Assembly: GCA_001799575.1 (NCBI GenBank)
Contig: MGTT01000030.1
Span: 16,569 to 80,568 of the forward strand
Reading direction: 5' to 3'
DNA from: Elusimicrobia bacterium GWA2_56_46
GTDB taxonomy: Bacteria > Elusimicrobiota > Elusimicrobia > Elusimicrobiales > UBA9959
Length of the DNA stretch: 64,000 bases
Numbering within the stretch: position 1 is the stretch's first letter; each line of letters starts with the position of its first letter. This document shows positions 1 to 8,603 of this stretch, in pieces. The notes under the pieces are model-generated. The model worked only from the letters and a program-made list of their open reading frames with translations. It made no database searches and was not told the DNA's origin. The position numbers and the translations under genes were made by a program.

Positions 1-2
1 TG

Positions 3-353
3 GCCATGCTGCTCTTCGGTAAATCCCCGGAGCAGTTGGATTCGGATCAGCAGTCGAGCGCGGCTAATGCCCAGACCGCGGCGGCAAACAGCGCTTTCGG
101 CCTTGCCTCGCTCTACCTGCTGGCCTCCACGCCGGTGGAATACGTCGGGTATGATCCCGCGTCCAGAACCTATACGGTGAAATTCCGGCTTCCGGGGGGG
201 GCTACGCTCCAGATGGGTTCGGACGATCAGAGCCGCGGCGTGCAGCTCCGGAAGCGCATCTCGTCCCATCTGGCGGTGCAGACCGAACTGACCAGCACCC
301 AAACCCAGGGAGACATCGTTACGACTCTCCTGGAATGGTACGGCCGTCGCTGA
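3..353 (+). CDS. TamB C-terminal part (translocation and assembly module), 5'-truncated by window edge
   Basis: The reading frame is open from the first bases, so the gene starts outside the window; 117 codons are visible, ending at TGA. The segment reading AMLLFGKSPEQL followed by an Ala-rich helix (SAANAQTAAANSAFGLASLYLL) matches the 'LLFGR-xSEL' stretch near the end of the TamB/DUF490 domain, and the rest alternates polar and hydrophobic residues as expected for TamB beta strands (VKFRLPGGATLQMG, HLAVQTELTS). TamB is an inner-membrane-anchored periplasmic protein that bridges to an outer-membrane Omp85 protein and moves lipids or assembles outer-membrane proteins. The next gene follows after 9 bp. 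The family call rests on short motifs only. Confidence 0.7.
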   Translation, partial: AMLLFGKSPEQLDSDQQSSAANAQTAAANSAFGLASLYLLASTPVEYVGYDPASRTYTVKFRLPGGATLQMGSDDQSRGVQLRKRISSHLAVQTELTSTQTQGDIVTTLLEWYGRR

Positions 354-362
354 CGATTTTTT

Positions 363-1355
363 ATGGATAAATATTTTCGGCATATCCGGCGGTACTTTGT
401 CGGGCTTGTTTTCCTTGTCCTGGCTGGCTGGGGGGTAATGGAAATGATCTATTCCGAACTCCCGGCCGGGCTGCGCCTTATTGCCGCGGGATCATTCGGA
501 GTATTGGGACTTGCCGGCCTCATTCTTCCCCGGGGGAGCGGGTGGAGAGCGGGATGTTTTATTTCGGTGTTCGTGCTTGTCCCGGCATGCTGGCTGGCCC
601 AGTCCCCAAGCAATGACCGGGACTGGCAGCCCGATGTGGCGAAGCTTCCTTACGCCGGGGTGTCCGGCGGCTCCGTTACTATTCACAATATCCGCGACTG
701 TGATTACCGGACGGAGGACGATTACACCGTCCGGCACTATGACCGCACGTTCGAGCTCGGTTCCCTGCGCAGCATGGATCTCTTCCTGGTGGACTGGGGC
801 GCGCCCCAGATCGCGCATACCATGCTCAGCTTCGGTTTTGGCGGGGATAAGTACGTCTGTTTCTCTATAGAGACACGGAGGACGAAAGGCGAACGGTATT
901 CCTCCGTCGGAGGTTTTTTCAGACAGTATGAGTTGACTTATATCGTTGCCGACGAACGCGATGTGGTGCTGCTGCGGGCCAATTACCGCAAAGGCGAGGA
1001 TGTTTACCTGTATCGCCTGAACGCTCCCCCGGAACTGATCCGTAAGGTCTTTATGGATTATCTGGTCAGCGTCAACCGGCTGCGGGAGCGGCCTGAATGG
1101 TATAACGCTCTGACCGCGAACTGTACTACGGCCGTCTGGAAACACATCGCGCCCTACTACCGGGGGGCGAAGTTCGACTGGCGCATACTTGCCAGCGGTC
1201 ATGTGGATGAAATGGCGTACGATCTTGGCGTGACGGACAGGACGCTTCCTTTCCGGGAACTCAGGCGCCGCAGCCGCATTAACGAACGCAGCAGGGGCGC
1301 CGGGCGGGACCGGTCATTTTCCGCGATTATCCGGCGCGGGCTTCCCGGCTTTTAA
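363..1355 (+). CDS. DUF4105 (Lnb N-terminal-like periplasmic) membrane protein
   Basis: A 330-residue protein. Residues 10-85 hold two to three hydrophobic membrane segments, and the remainder is a globular domain predicted on the outside of the inner membrane. The core motif SMDLFLVDWGAPxIAHTMLSFGF, followed by FSIETRR, GGFFRQYELTYIVADERD and the late NCTT motif, is typical of DUF4105, a papain-like domain of unknown substrate often annotated as Lnb N-terminal periplasmic domain. The conserved His (IAHTMLS) and Cys (NCTT) are the likely catalytic pair. It follows the tamB end by 9 bp and could be co-transcribed. The C-terminus is Arg-rich. The biochemical activity is not established for this family. 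Confidence 0.8.
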   Translation: MDKYFRHIRRYFVGLVFLVLAGWGVMEMIYSELPAGLRLIAAGSFGVLGLAGLILPRGSGWRAGCFISVFVLVPACWLAQSPSNDRDWQPDVAKLPYAGVSGGSVTIHNIRDCDYRTEDDYTVRHYDRTFELGSLRSMDLFLVDWGAPQIAHTMLSFGFGGDKYVCFSIETRRTKGERYSSVGGFFRQYELTYIVADERDVVLLRANYRKGEDVYLYRLNAPPELIRKVFMDYLVSVNRLRERPEWYNALTANCTTAVWKHIAPYYRGAKFDWRILASGHVDEMAYDLGVTDRTLPFRELRRRSRINERSRGAGRDRSFSAIIRRGLPGF

Positions 1356-2344
1356 TAAGAAAAAGAGAGCCCGGCAAAACTTCTGTGACCGAGCCGGTCG
1401 AAGCGCAGCAAAGTTTCACCGTAGCCGTACCAATACTGGAAATAAAGCGCGAAATTCATGCGCGGAAGCTGCTGGCGGAATTCGAACCCGTAAGATTTTT
1501 TTCGCCTGTACCGGAACAGCGGCGTCTTTAGATCCAGTTGGTGATTTTTCAGGCTTCCTCCCCATAAAAAGTTCCTGACGCTTATCCCGGCTTCTCCCTG
1601 CCCCATATAGTCGAGGAAGTTGTTTTTGCTTCCGACAGCTCTAAGGTAGTCGTTCTGGCCGGAATAACCGGAGGCGCGCCAGAGTTTAACGTACAGCAGC
1701 GCTTTATCGGCCAGGAAAGAGTTAGGCACTTCCAGTTTTTCACGGGACTCAAGGCCGAACCTGAGCATAATGTATTGCCGGTTCCAGCTTCGCGACCGGT
1801 TCCCGGCGAGGCCGTTGGATTCGTGCTCCAGGGGGGCGATGATGATATTGCGTAATTTGACCCGGCCGATGCTCAGGACGTTTACAGGGTAATCCAGAAA
1901 AAACTCCGGATTATAGTCGCTCTCCTCGAACGGCATGGATTTTTGGCCTTCGTTCCAGAGCGACTTCTGCGTATAACCGATATAGGCGGGGAAAAGATTG
2001 TACCTGAGGACATACAGGTTCGGTTCCAATACCCGGAACTTCATGCTTATCTGGAACTTGACCTGCGCGTTGCTGTCGGAAGGCCAATGGTTTATCGCGA
2101 AGTAATTCACTTTATGCGCTGAAACCGCCCTGTCGGTTTTTCTTCCGAAGTAAGCGCTTTGAGGCGACGTCCGCTGCTCTTCGGTGGGCAGGGTGTTTTC
2201 GGGGTTGTTCACGTCTTCCTGCCGGCTTGCAGCGTCGGCAGGCGGGGCCGCCGCTACGGGTGGAGTTTGCGCCTGAAGTCCGCCCGTCAAGACATCAAAA
2301 GCGGAAAGCAGCGCGTAAATAAAAGCGATAACAGATATTTTCAT
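1352..2344 (-). CDS. pldA: Outer membrane phospholipase A (OMPLA)
   Basis: A calcium-dependent outer-membrane phospholipase A1 that hydrolyses phospholipids misplaced in the outer leaflet. The active-site block reads EHESNG, then SRSWNR. His174 and Ser176 are separated from Asn188 by the same spacing as H142, S144 and N156 in E. coli PldA, so the full triad is present. The ATG at 2344 is chosen because it begins a signal peptide (MKISVIAFIYALLSAF...AQA-like site); an in-frame TTG at 2356 is less likely. Residues 25-75 are a Pro/Ala-rich linker, followed by strands of a 12-stranded barrel ending in an aromatic C-terminus (FAGLSFSY). The gene overlaps the end of the DUF4105 gene tail-to-tail by 4 bp. 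Confidence 0.85.
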   Translation of the reverse strand: MKISVIAFIYALLSAFDVLTGGLQAQTPPVAAAPPADAASRQEDVNNPENTLPTEEQRTSPQSAYFGRKTDRAVSAHKVNYFAINHWPSDSNAQVKFQISMKFRVLEPNLYVLRYNLFPAYIGYTQKSLWNEGQKSMPFEESDYNPEFFLDYPVNVLSIGRVKLRNIIIAPLEHESNGLAGNRSRSWNRQYIMLRFGLESREKLEVPNSFLADKALLYVKLWRASGYSGQNDYLRAVGSKNNFLDYMGQGEAGISVRNFLWGGSLKNHQLDLKTPLFRYRRKKSYGFEFRQQLPRMNFALYFQYWYGYGETLLRFDRLGHRSFAGLSFSY

Positions 2345-2360
2345 GAGCCAAAACAAGGCG

Positions 2361-2951
2361 TTATTCAGGAAATATTTTTTCGCGGCAGGGCGCTCCTGTT
2401 TCCAGGTCTTTTCCGAATACCTCGATATATTCGACTTTGGGCCCCAGCAGCTTTTCGCGGGCCTGGATGAACATCTTTTCCAGAATAACCGGCCGGTCTT
2501 TAATTTTAACCTCGGCGTGCGCCGCGTCCCCGTCCTTTTTTACCAGCAGCGGCAGCCAGGAGGCGCTCGCTAAAGTCAGTATATAACCGTTAGGCGCGGG
2601 CTTTATCTTTATACCGTAGGCTTTCTTTTTTTCCAGCCAGTTGAGTTTCTTCCGGCGTCCGTCCTCCGCCAGGAGCACCCAGTACGCGATCACCGGCCCG
2701 GCGGGATCCAGCTCTCCGGCGTCTGTGAAGACCGCTTCGTAATGCACGACGTTGGCGTTTTTGTTCCGCTCTATCAGGAACAGCGGCTGGGTATTTAAAT
2801 GCGCCGCCGCGGCCTTTTTAGCGGGAACGGCGGTCTCTTTGGGAACCGGAGCGCGCCCCGGTACTATTGTCGCCAGGCTTTTGCAGCCGGTAAACGAAAA
2901 TAACGCGCCCAGAAGCGCGGGAACGGAAACCCGCAGCATTATTCCTTTCAT
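2361..2951 (-). CDS. DUF4833 domain lipoprotein
   Basis: About 196 residues. The ATG at 2951 is preferred because GGGAG lies six bases upstream; an ATG at 2963 is also in frame. The N-terminus is a hydrophobic leader ending in FTGC, a plausible lipobox, so it is probably a lipid-anchored periplasmic protein. The body carries the DUF4833 pattern: NANVVHYEA, PVIAYWVLLAEDGRRKKLNWLEKKKAYGI, then two beta-rich segments. DUF4833 has no assigned function. It ends 17 bp before the phospholipase A gene on the same strand, so the two are probably one transcript, with the small barrel gene further upstream. Confidence 0.7.
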   Translation of the reverse strand: MKGIMLRVSVPALLGALFSFTGCKSLATIVPGRAPVPKETAVPAKKAAAAHLNTQPLFLIERNKNANVVHYEAVFTDAGELDPAGPVIAYWVLLAEDGRRKKLNWLEKKKAYGIKIKPAPNGYILTLASASWLPLLVKKDGDAAHAEVKIKDRPVILEKMFIQAREKLLGPKVEYIEVFGKDLETGAPCREKIFPE

Positions 2952-2989
2952 TAACTCTCCCATTACCGCGTCATCGTGTGCGTGCGGTG

Positions 2990-3439
2990 TCAGCGTCCGA
3001 AGTAGTAGCGCAGGCCGATGTTTACGTTAACCTCCGCGGCGTCGTCGTGGGACAAAAAGAAGACGGGAACTATATCAAGAAATATCTCCACGGTGTCGCG
3101 CGGCAGCCAGTAAGCGGCGCCGGCGACCGCGCGCAGCCCTAAGCCGCTATGATGGTCGTCGCCGAGCTGTGCGCCCAGCCCCAGATAAACGGGGAGTCTG
3201 CCCTTGGCCGGTTGGGGCAGAACCTTCCAGCTATGCCACAAGTAGTCGCCATACAGGGTGACGTCTCCGTCGAGACCCAGCCCCATATCCAGCGCCCGGC
3301 TGTCGTCCAGCCATAACTTGGCCGTGGCGCCGGAGGGGTCGCCCAGAACCACCCCCGCGCCGAAATCGCCCGCCTTTTGGGCCCGCAGCGGGCTTGCCGC
3401 GAAAGTGAGCGCGCAAAACAAAGCCAGCGGTATTTTCAT
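2990..3439 (-). CDS. Small outer membrane beta-barrel protein
   Basis: 149 residues with a clean signal peptide (MKIPLALFCALTFAASPLRA). The mature part is a run of alternating amphipathic strands with Gly/Asp turns (DFGAGVVLGDPSGATAKLWL, LPVYLGLGAQLGD, LRAVAGAAYWL, VNVNIGLRYYFGR) and ends with an aromatic-X-Arg signature, as in small porin-like barrels. A strong ribosome-binding site (AAGGAG) sits 8 bases before the ATG. It is the first gene of a minus-strand cluster that continues with the DUF4833 lipoprotein and phospholipase A. A promoter-like repeated element (3486-3550) lies upstream. No specific substrate can be named. Confidence 0.75.
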   Translation of the reverse strand: MKIPLALFCALTFAASPLRAQKAGDFGAGVVLGDPSGATAKLWLDDSRALDMGLGLDGDVTLYGDYLWHSWKVLPQPAKGRLPVYLGLGAQLGDDHHSGLGLRAVAGAAYWLPRDTVEIFLDIVPVFFLSHDDAAEVNVNIGLRYYFGR

Positions 3440-3485
3440 TAGTGTGTCTCCTTATCCCTGCAAGGGTAGTTATCCTGAACCGCTA

Positions 3486-3550
3486 ACAGGATACCCATTA
3501 CGCGCACCGGAGCGCTATGCGGAATTATACTTGCGGACGTACGTAAGATC
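3486..3550 (-). repeat. Promoter-like repeated element, copy 1 (see 18722)
   Basis: Read on the minus strand, it contains CCGCAAG-TATAAT-TCCGCATAGCG, then about 27 nt, then GTATCCTGT. The same arrangement recurs at 18722-18787 with TATAAC. TATAAT at 3529-3524 is a perfect -10 box lying about 85 nt upstream of the barrel gene start. No good -35 hexamer is seen at 16-18 nt, but GGATC-TTAC is conserved there in both copies, which may be an activator site. Confidence 0.5.
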
Positions 3551-3570
3551 CACAAAGATTTGAAATAGTA

Positions 3571-3585
3571 CTAATCGCATTAGTC
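3571..3585. promoter_or_regulatory. Operator-like palindrome ACTAAT-CGC-ATTAGT
   Basis: A perfect 6-bp inverted repeat with a 3-bp centre, ending 9 bp before the -35 box of the kinase operon promoter. A close relative, ACTGATCCGCATTAGT, occurs near 37189, so it may be a transcription-factor site. Confidence 0.35.
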
Positions 3586-3594
3586 ACAAATCGC

Positions 3595-3623
3595 TTGACT
3601 TGTAACCGGCGTATTTTTATAAT
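3595..3623 (+). promoter_or_regulatory. Sigma-70-type promoter of the NarL-type two-component operon
   Basis: TTGACT, a 17-bp spacer, then a perfect TATAAT. Transcription would begin near 3630, leaving a leader of about 150 nt before the kinase. Confidence 0.75.
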
Positions 3624-3782
3624 TAATGAGGGGGGCGGATCATTTCATGATCCGCGCATGACGCTTTACTCATACCGTCAGTTTTTCATCTCGTTCCGTT
3701 TTTCCGCGGTATCTTTCACGCACCATAACCGGTAACACCGGCTCCCTGAAGTGATGTGCAGGTAACTGCGGGGGGGGGGCTT

Positions 3783-4937
3783 ATGAAATTTTGCGAGGTC
3801 AGCGGTGTCACGGACTCCGGGCGTTCCGGTGCGCAGGTCCCTGGTAAGGAACCGGCTCAACTGGAACTCGTCGATATCCGTGATCATCAATTGGCGGAAA
3901 GAAGCGCTCTGCGGCTGGCGGCCCTGGCGTACGACTACGGCGATGCCGTCATTATTCGCGATTTTAAAGACCGGATCATCGCCTGGAACAGGGGCGCGCA
4001 AAAAATGTACGGCTATAGCGAAGAGGAGGCGCTGGGGATGAATATCAGGCGCCTCATACCTAAAACCCCCCCTGTCCGCGAGCGTGAACTTATCCGGCTG
4101 CCGTCGCAGGGACGGAACCCGGAGCCGATCGAGACCATGCGCCGCACGAAAGACGGCAGAATCCTGGAAGTGCTGGCGACATTTACGGTTCTTTGCGAAG
4201 AGAACGGTTCTCCGGTGGAGATCGTCTCCACTGAACGGGACATTACGAAGCAAAAACTGGCGGAGCGGGAATTGCGCAGGCTGCACACGCGGGTCGTCTC
4301 CGCGCAGGAAACTGAGCGCAGACGTCTTGCCCGTGAATTGCATGACGGCGTCGGTCAGATACTTTCGGGGGTAAAATTCAGGCTTGAGTCTCTGCCCGGG
4401 AAGATAGCGCTGAGCGGGGGGGATAAGGAGAAAGTCCTTGAGCTGGGCGGGTTCCTGGATAACGCCATCTCGGAAATCCGCCGGGTTTCCAAGAACCTTA
4501 TGCCTTCGGAACTGGAGGACCTGGGTCTTGAACCGGCCCTGCGCACGCTTTGCCGCGAGTTCAAGAGCCAGGCGGGAGTCCAGGTAACGCTGCGGATCGG
4601 ACGTATTCCGAAAGTCGTCGCTCCGGAGCTGGCGCTGGCGCTTTTCCGCATAGCCCAGGAGGCGCTTAACAATATAGGGAAACATTCCGGAGCGGACATG
4701 GTTTCGGTCGACCTCTCATGTAAAAAAAGGGAGATCGCGTTAAGGGTGAGAGACAATGGCGTCGGATTTATTCCCGGCGGCGGCAGGCCGCTGAACGGGC
4801 GCGGTATCGGACTCGGCAGTATGCGCGAACGGGCTGAGTCGCTCGGAGGCGGCATCGAATTCCGTTCGGCGCCGGGCGTCGGGACTACGCTCGAGGTTCA
4901 CACGCCCCTATTGAGCGCGGGGGGGTACGCAAGATGA
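3783..4937 (+). CDS. PAS-domain sensor histidine kinase, NarL-type (HisKA_3)
   Basis: 384 residues from the ATG at 3783, which follows a ten-G tract that can act as the ribosome-binding site; an in-frame GTG at 3756 is possible but would place the G tract inside the coding region. Domain order: N-terminal 45 residues, PAS domain (about 48-165, with AWNRGAQKMYGYSEEEALG and a closing STERDITKQKLAE), HisKA_3 dimerisation helix with phospho-acceptor His187 (RRLARELHDGVGQ), and HATPase_c with N box (EALNNIGKHS), G1 (DNGVGF) and GLGSMRERAESLGG. No membrane segment is present, so it is a soluble sensor. It overlaps the response regulator by 4 bp (ATGA), showing translational coupling. The signal is unknown. 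Confidence 0.9.
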   Translation: MKFCEVSGVTDSGRSGAQVPGKEPAQLELVDIRDHQLAERSALRLAALAYDYGDAVIIRDFKDRIIAWNRGAQKMYGYSEEEALGMNIRRLIPKTPPVRERELIRLPSQGRNPEPIETMRRTKDGRILEVLATFTVLCEENGSPVEIVSTERDITKQKLAERELRRLHTRVVSAQETERRRLARELHDGVGQILSGVKFRLESLPGKIALSGGDKEKVLELGGFLDNAISEIRRVSKNLMPSELEDLGLEPALRTLCREFKSQAGVQVTLRIGRIPKVVAPELALALFRIAQEALNNIGKHSGADMVSVDLSCKKREIALRVRDNGVGFIPGGGRPLNGRGIGLGSMRERAESLGGGIEFRSAPGVGTTLEVHTPLLSAGGYAR

Positions 4938-5593
4938 AAAAAAGAATCCGGGCCGGGATCAAAGTATTGCTTGTCGACGATCACCCCGTTCTTCGCGAAG
5001 GGGTGCGTTCCTATCTGATCGATCACGAGATCGTGGTCGCGGGTGAGGCTTCCAATGCCAGGGAGGCCCTGCGCAAGGCCAGGGAGCTGGCGCCTGATGT
5101 CATCGTTCTGGACGTGAATCTGCCTTCGCTCGACGGGGGAGAGCTGGCCCGCCGGCTGCGCCGGACCGTACCCGCGGCCAGGATCATCGCTTTCAGCGTC
5201 CATTCCAGCGAGGAATATGTGGTACGGATGGCCCGCTGCGGCGCGCACGGCTATGTGATGAAAGACCGTCCGACGGCGGAACTGCTGGAAGCCATCAGGC
5301 ATGTATCCGCGGGCGGTCTGCATTTCCCCTCCGGCATGAGTGACTCTCTTCTGGCTCCGCCGCCCGGGGCCGCACCCCGCCCGCCGGACAACTCCGCGCT
5401 GACGAGCCGGGAACAGGAGGTGCTGGCTTTGCTCGCCGATGGGCATTCCAATAAAAGCGTCGCGGACAGGCTCGGTATCAGCGTCCGGACGGCTGAAACG
5501 CACCGGGAGCATCTGTCGCATAAATTGAATATACTCACAATTGCCGGGCTCACCAAATATGCGATCCAGTACGGACTGACTTCCCTTAAGTAA
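4934..5593 (+). CDS. NarL/FixJ-family response regulator
   Basis: 219 residues. The receiver domain (10-125) has the acidic pair DD at 15-16, phospho-acceptor Asp60 in VIVLDVNLP, a switch Ser in FSVHSS and Lys in YVMKDRP. A Pro-rich linker leads to a LuxR-type HTH (about 150-215: LTSREQEVLALLADGHSNKSVADRLGISVRTAETHREHL). It is the cognate partner of the preceding kinase, which it overlaps by 4 bp. The large SBBP protein gene begins 175 bp downstream and could be a target, but nothing proves this. Confidence 0.93.
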   Translation: MKKRIRAGIKVLLVDDHPVLREGVRSYLIDHEIVVAGEASNAREALRKARELAPDVIVLDVNLPSLDGGELARRLRRTVPAARIIAFSVHSSEEYVVRMARCGAHGYVMKDRPTAELLEAIRHVSAGGLHFPSGMSDSLLAPPPGAAPRPPDNSALTSREQEVLALLADGHSNKSVADRLGISVRTAETHREHLSHKLNILTIAGLTKYAIQYGLTSLK

Positions 5594-5632
5594 ACCCCTG
5601 CGCCTCTTTCTCCGTCTGAGAAAACATATCCC

Positions 5633-5746
5633 TCAGTAGTTCCCGCCGATCCGCGTCAGCGTAATACTACTGACCTGACCAGGCATAATTCCGAATAGAT
5701 ACGGAATCGGAGAAGGGCTATACTTCTCTAAACGCCAACATTGGCG
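5633..5746 (+). promoter_or_regulatory. Structured intergenic leader with three inverted repeats
   Basis: Between the response regulator and the SBBP gene lie three inverted repeats: TCAGTAGT/ACTACTGA (5633-5640 with 5666-5673), ATTCCG/CGGAAT (5688-5707) and CGCCAA-CA-TTGGCG (5733-5746). The last ends 22 bp before the start codon and could be an operator or occlude the ribosome-binding site. A -10-like TATACT (5719-5724) lacks an evident -35 partner. I see no match to a known riboswitch. Confidence 0.35.
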
Positions 5747-5768
5747 GAACGATATGGAGGTACAGAAA

Positions 5769-8591
5769 ATGAGATTGATACCGTTGATTCTTAGGATGAG
5801 CCGATTGTTCATGGCGATGACTTTTATGAGCGGCATCGCAAGCCCGGTCTTCGCGCTGCCGGTGAACGCGCCGGCTTCCTTATATAAGGAAAGGGGCGTC
5901 ATCCCGCAGGCCGGCCCGGTGAAAACAAGAAAAACCGCGCAAGCCCTTTCAAAGGCGGGCCGTTTGACGGCCCCTATGTCTTTCGAGGCCAATCGCGGCC
6001 AGACCGACGCGTCGGTAAAGTTCTTTACCCGCGCCGCCGGCTACAACCTGTATCTGACCGCTTCGGAGGCCGTGATGGTTGTGTCCAAAACCGCCGCCGA
6101 GGGGACTGAGCCCGAAGTGCTGCGCATGAAACTGAAAGGCGCCAATGCGAACCCTTCCGTACGTGGCATGGAGATTATGCCCGGGTATACCAACTATCTC
6201 CTGGGAAATGACCGTTCAAAATGGCTGACGGACGTGAAGCGCTACGGCAAAGTGAAGTTCGGCCAGGTCTATCCCGGCATCGACATGGTGTACCGTTTCG
6301 AGAAAGGTAATGTGGAGTACGATTTTGTAGTGGCGCCCGGAGCTAATCCCGGACGCATCCTTATGGGTTTTAAAGGCGCTAAAACCCTTCGGCTTGACCC
6401 CCAGGGCAACCTGGTTCTCCGCACCGGAACAGGAGAACTGACCTGCAAGGCCCCCGAACTGTACCAGACTCTGGGCGCCAGGAGAGTTCCGGTAAAAGGG
6501 CGCTTTGTGCTGGCCGCTAACAATAACGTCCGGTTCGAAGTAGGGGATTATATAAAGAGTAGGGAGCTGGTGATCGATCCCTCGCTGGGTTATTCAAGTT
6601 TTCTTGGCGGTACCGTGGACGATAAAGGTTACGCGGTCACTGTCGACGCGACCGGCAACGCTTACCTTACCGGGACGACCATTTCGGCGGATTTCCCGGG
6701 GGTAGCCGGCTCGACCCAGACCTTCAACGGCGGCGGCACCGATATATTCGTGGCCAAGGTCAACCCGTCCGGATCGGCTACCGTGTGGGCCACCTATTAC
6801 GGCGGCGCCGGAGATGACAGCGGACTCGGCATCAGCGTGGACGGTACGGGCAAAGTCTACGTCACGGGTTCCACCACCGGCACGCTCCCCCTCAGAACCT
6901 TGCTTGGTCCCGGAGGCGGCACTGACGCTTTTCTAACGGCTTTCGCGGCCGACGGCGCTTCGACAATTTATTCGGTTCAATTCGGCGGAGCGCAGGTGGA
7001 GAGCGGCAATGGGGTAATCGTGGACGCGGCGGGTAACGCTTACGTTACCGGCGTTACCGGCTCTATCGCTGTAAATACTTTCCCTACTACCGCGCTCTCG
7101 GCGCAGCCTCTCGCGGTCGCAGGCGCGCAGACCGACGCTTTCGTGGCGAAGTTTAACGCGGCCGGCGCGCAGGTCTATGCCACCTACCTGGGCGGAACCG
7201 GCATCGATAACGGCAACGCGATCGCCATTGACGCAGCCGGCAATGCCTATGTCACCGGCAAATGCGGAGACGATTTCGTATCGGTCGCTGCGTACCCCAC
7301 TGTTTTTAAGAACACCGTCAGCGGGGCTTCAGACGCGTTCATTGTCAAAGTGGATCCGACCGGCGCTAATTTTGTCTATAAAACGTACGTGGGCGGCTCG
7401 GGCATTGACGAGGGTGCCGGCATCGCGGTAGACAGTCTGAACGATATTTATGTGACAGGCTACACGTTTTCCGCGGACTTCCCCGGCCCCGGCACTGACA
7501 CCGGCGGTATCCCGTATGCCAATGCCAAGATCGGGCAAACGACCATCGGGACCGCCCCGGATGCGTTTGTCTTTAAACTTCGCCCGTTCACCGCCGGCGG
7601 CGGAGCTAACGACGGAGTGTATTCCACCTATCTGGGCGCTTCGGGCGATGACAGGGCCGCCGCTATCGCGGTGGATAGCGCGTTCAACACTTATGTTACA
7701 GGGATCACTTTCTCCGGAGATTTCCCCATGGTGAGTCCGATCGCCGGAGGCGCATCGCTCGTCGGGGCCCCGGAAGCGTTCGTTACGCAGATCGGCCCGA
7801 CGGGCGGGGTCATCGGCTTTTCCACCTATCTGGGCGGAACCGTGATGACCGGGGGACAAGGGATCGCCCTGGATAGCGTAAAGAACATCTATGTGACCGG
7901 ATGGACGAATTCATCGGCCGCGACTTTTCCAACGGCCACTCCGTTCCAGGCGGCTAACGCGGGCTCGTTCGACGCCTTTATCTCGAAGTTCGGCTCCGTT
8001 TCGTTCCCGGCGTCCGTCTGCACTATCAACGGCGTCAGCCCGGTTTCCGGGTTTACGCTCGGGGGAACCACGGTGACCATTACCGGTACGGGGTTTGTCG
8101 CTAACTCAGGCCCGGGAGGCGTGACTTTTGACGGGATAAACGCTCAGAGCTATGCGGTGAACGCTTCCTCCACCGTGATCACCGCGGTGACTCCCAGGCA
8201 TCCCCTTGCGGGGGCGCTTGTGGCGGGATCGGTGCCGCTCAACGTGGTGACCCTGGCCGGCACGTGTTCTTCGGCGTATAACTATCTCATTGCGCCGGCG
8301 GCGGCCAGCGGAGCCTGCGGGGAGGACTTCTTCTTCCCGTCGCCCGCGACCGGAAACACCGGTAACTTCGCGTACTGCATGGCGCTGCCCGGCACGGTCA
8401 AGATCCGTATCTATAATGCGATCGGGGATCTGGCGGCCAAAATAGAGGACACGAAACCGGCGGGCGCCCAACTCTCGACTCTCAATACCGCCAGGCTGGC
8501 GCCGGGCGTTTATCTCTACCGCCTGGAAAAGAACTACGGCGGCGGGAATTCTACCACCTCGAAAGTAAAGAAATTCTTAGTTCGGCATTAA
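5769..8591 (+). CDS. Secreted SBBP-repeat beta-propeller protein with IPT/TIG and C-terminal sorting-type domain
   Basis: 940 residues from the ATG at 5769, which has GGAGG eight bases upstream; the ATG at 5754 would contain that site. Signal peptide (MRLIPLILRMSRLFMAMTFMSG...FALP). Residues about 65-270 match DUF7948 (MSFEANRGQTD..., YPGIDMVYRF, YDFVVAPGANP). Then come repeated SBBP units of about 50-60 residues (STYLGGxxxD-x-GxxIAVDxxGNxYVTGxTxSxDFP) to about 745, an IPT/TIG fold (about 755-845, INGVSPVSGFTLGGTTVTITGTGF), and a C-terminal 90-residue domain (FFFPSPATGN..., VKIRIYNAIGDL..., LAPGVYLYRLE..., KKFLVRH) that resembles type IX secretion type-A sorting domains. The next gene encodes a PorV-like barrel 12 bp away, which fits a cargo-and-shuttle pair. 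The ligand is unknown. Confidence 0.85.
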   Translation: MRLIPLILRMSRLFMAMTFMSGIASPVFALPVNAPASLYKERGVIPQAGPVKTRKTAQALSKAGRLTAPMSFEANRGQTDASVKFFTRAAGYNLYLTASEAVMVVSKTAAEGTEPEVLRMKLKGANANPSVRGMEIMPGYTNYLLGNDRSKWLTDVKRYGKVKFGQVYPGIDMVYRFEKGNVEYDFVVAPGANPGRILMGFKGAKTLRLDPQGNLVLRTGTGELTCKAPELYQTLGARRVPVKGRFVLAANNNVRFEVGDYIKSRELVIDPSLGYSSFLGGTVDDKGYAVTVDATGNAYLTGTTISADFPGVAGSTQTFNGGGTDIFVAKVNPSGSATVWATYYGGAGDDSGLGISVDGTGKVYVTGSTTGTLPLRTLLGPGGGTDAFLTAFAADGASTIYSVQFGGAQVESGNGVIVDAAGNAYVTGVTGSIAVNTFPTTALSAQPLAVAGAQTDAFVAKFNAAGAQVYATYLGGTGIDNGNAIAIDAAGNAYVTGKCGDDFVSVAAYPTVFKNTVSGASDAFIVKVDPTGANFVYKTYVGGSGIDEGAGIAVDSLNDIYVTGYTFSADFPGPGTDTGGIPYANAKIGQTTIGTAPDAFVFKLRPFTAGGGANDGVYSTYLGASGDDRAAAIAVDSAFNTYVTGITFSGDFPMVSPIAGGASLVGAPEAFVTQIGPTGGVIGFSTYLGGTVMTGGQGIALDSVKNIYVTGWTNSSAATFPTATPFQAANAGSFDAFISKFGSVSFPASVCTINGVSPVSGFTLGGTTVTITGTGFVANSGPGGVTFDGINAQSYAVNASSTVITAVTPRHPLAGALVAGSVPLNVVTLAGTCSSAYNYLIAPAAASGACGEDFFFPSPATGNTGNFAYCMALPGTVKIRIYNAIGDLAAKIEDTKPAGAQLSTLNTARLAPGVYLYRLEKNYGGGNSTTSKVKKFLVRH

Positions 8592-8603
8592 TGGAGGATG
8601 TTC

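Larger units (their letters stand above)
3440..3782. other. 343-bp divergent regulatory region
   Basis: No gene is seen here. The region separates the minus-strand barrel gene from the plus-strand sensor kinase. From left to right it holds the minus-strand promoter-like element (3486-3550), a perfect inverted repeat ACTAAT-CGC-ATTAGT (3571-3585), a near-consensus plus-strand promoter (3595-3623), and a run of ten G (3770-3779) directly before the kinase start codon. The plus-strand leader would be about 150 nt. Confidence 0.7.
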
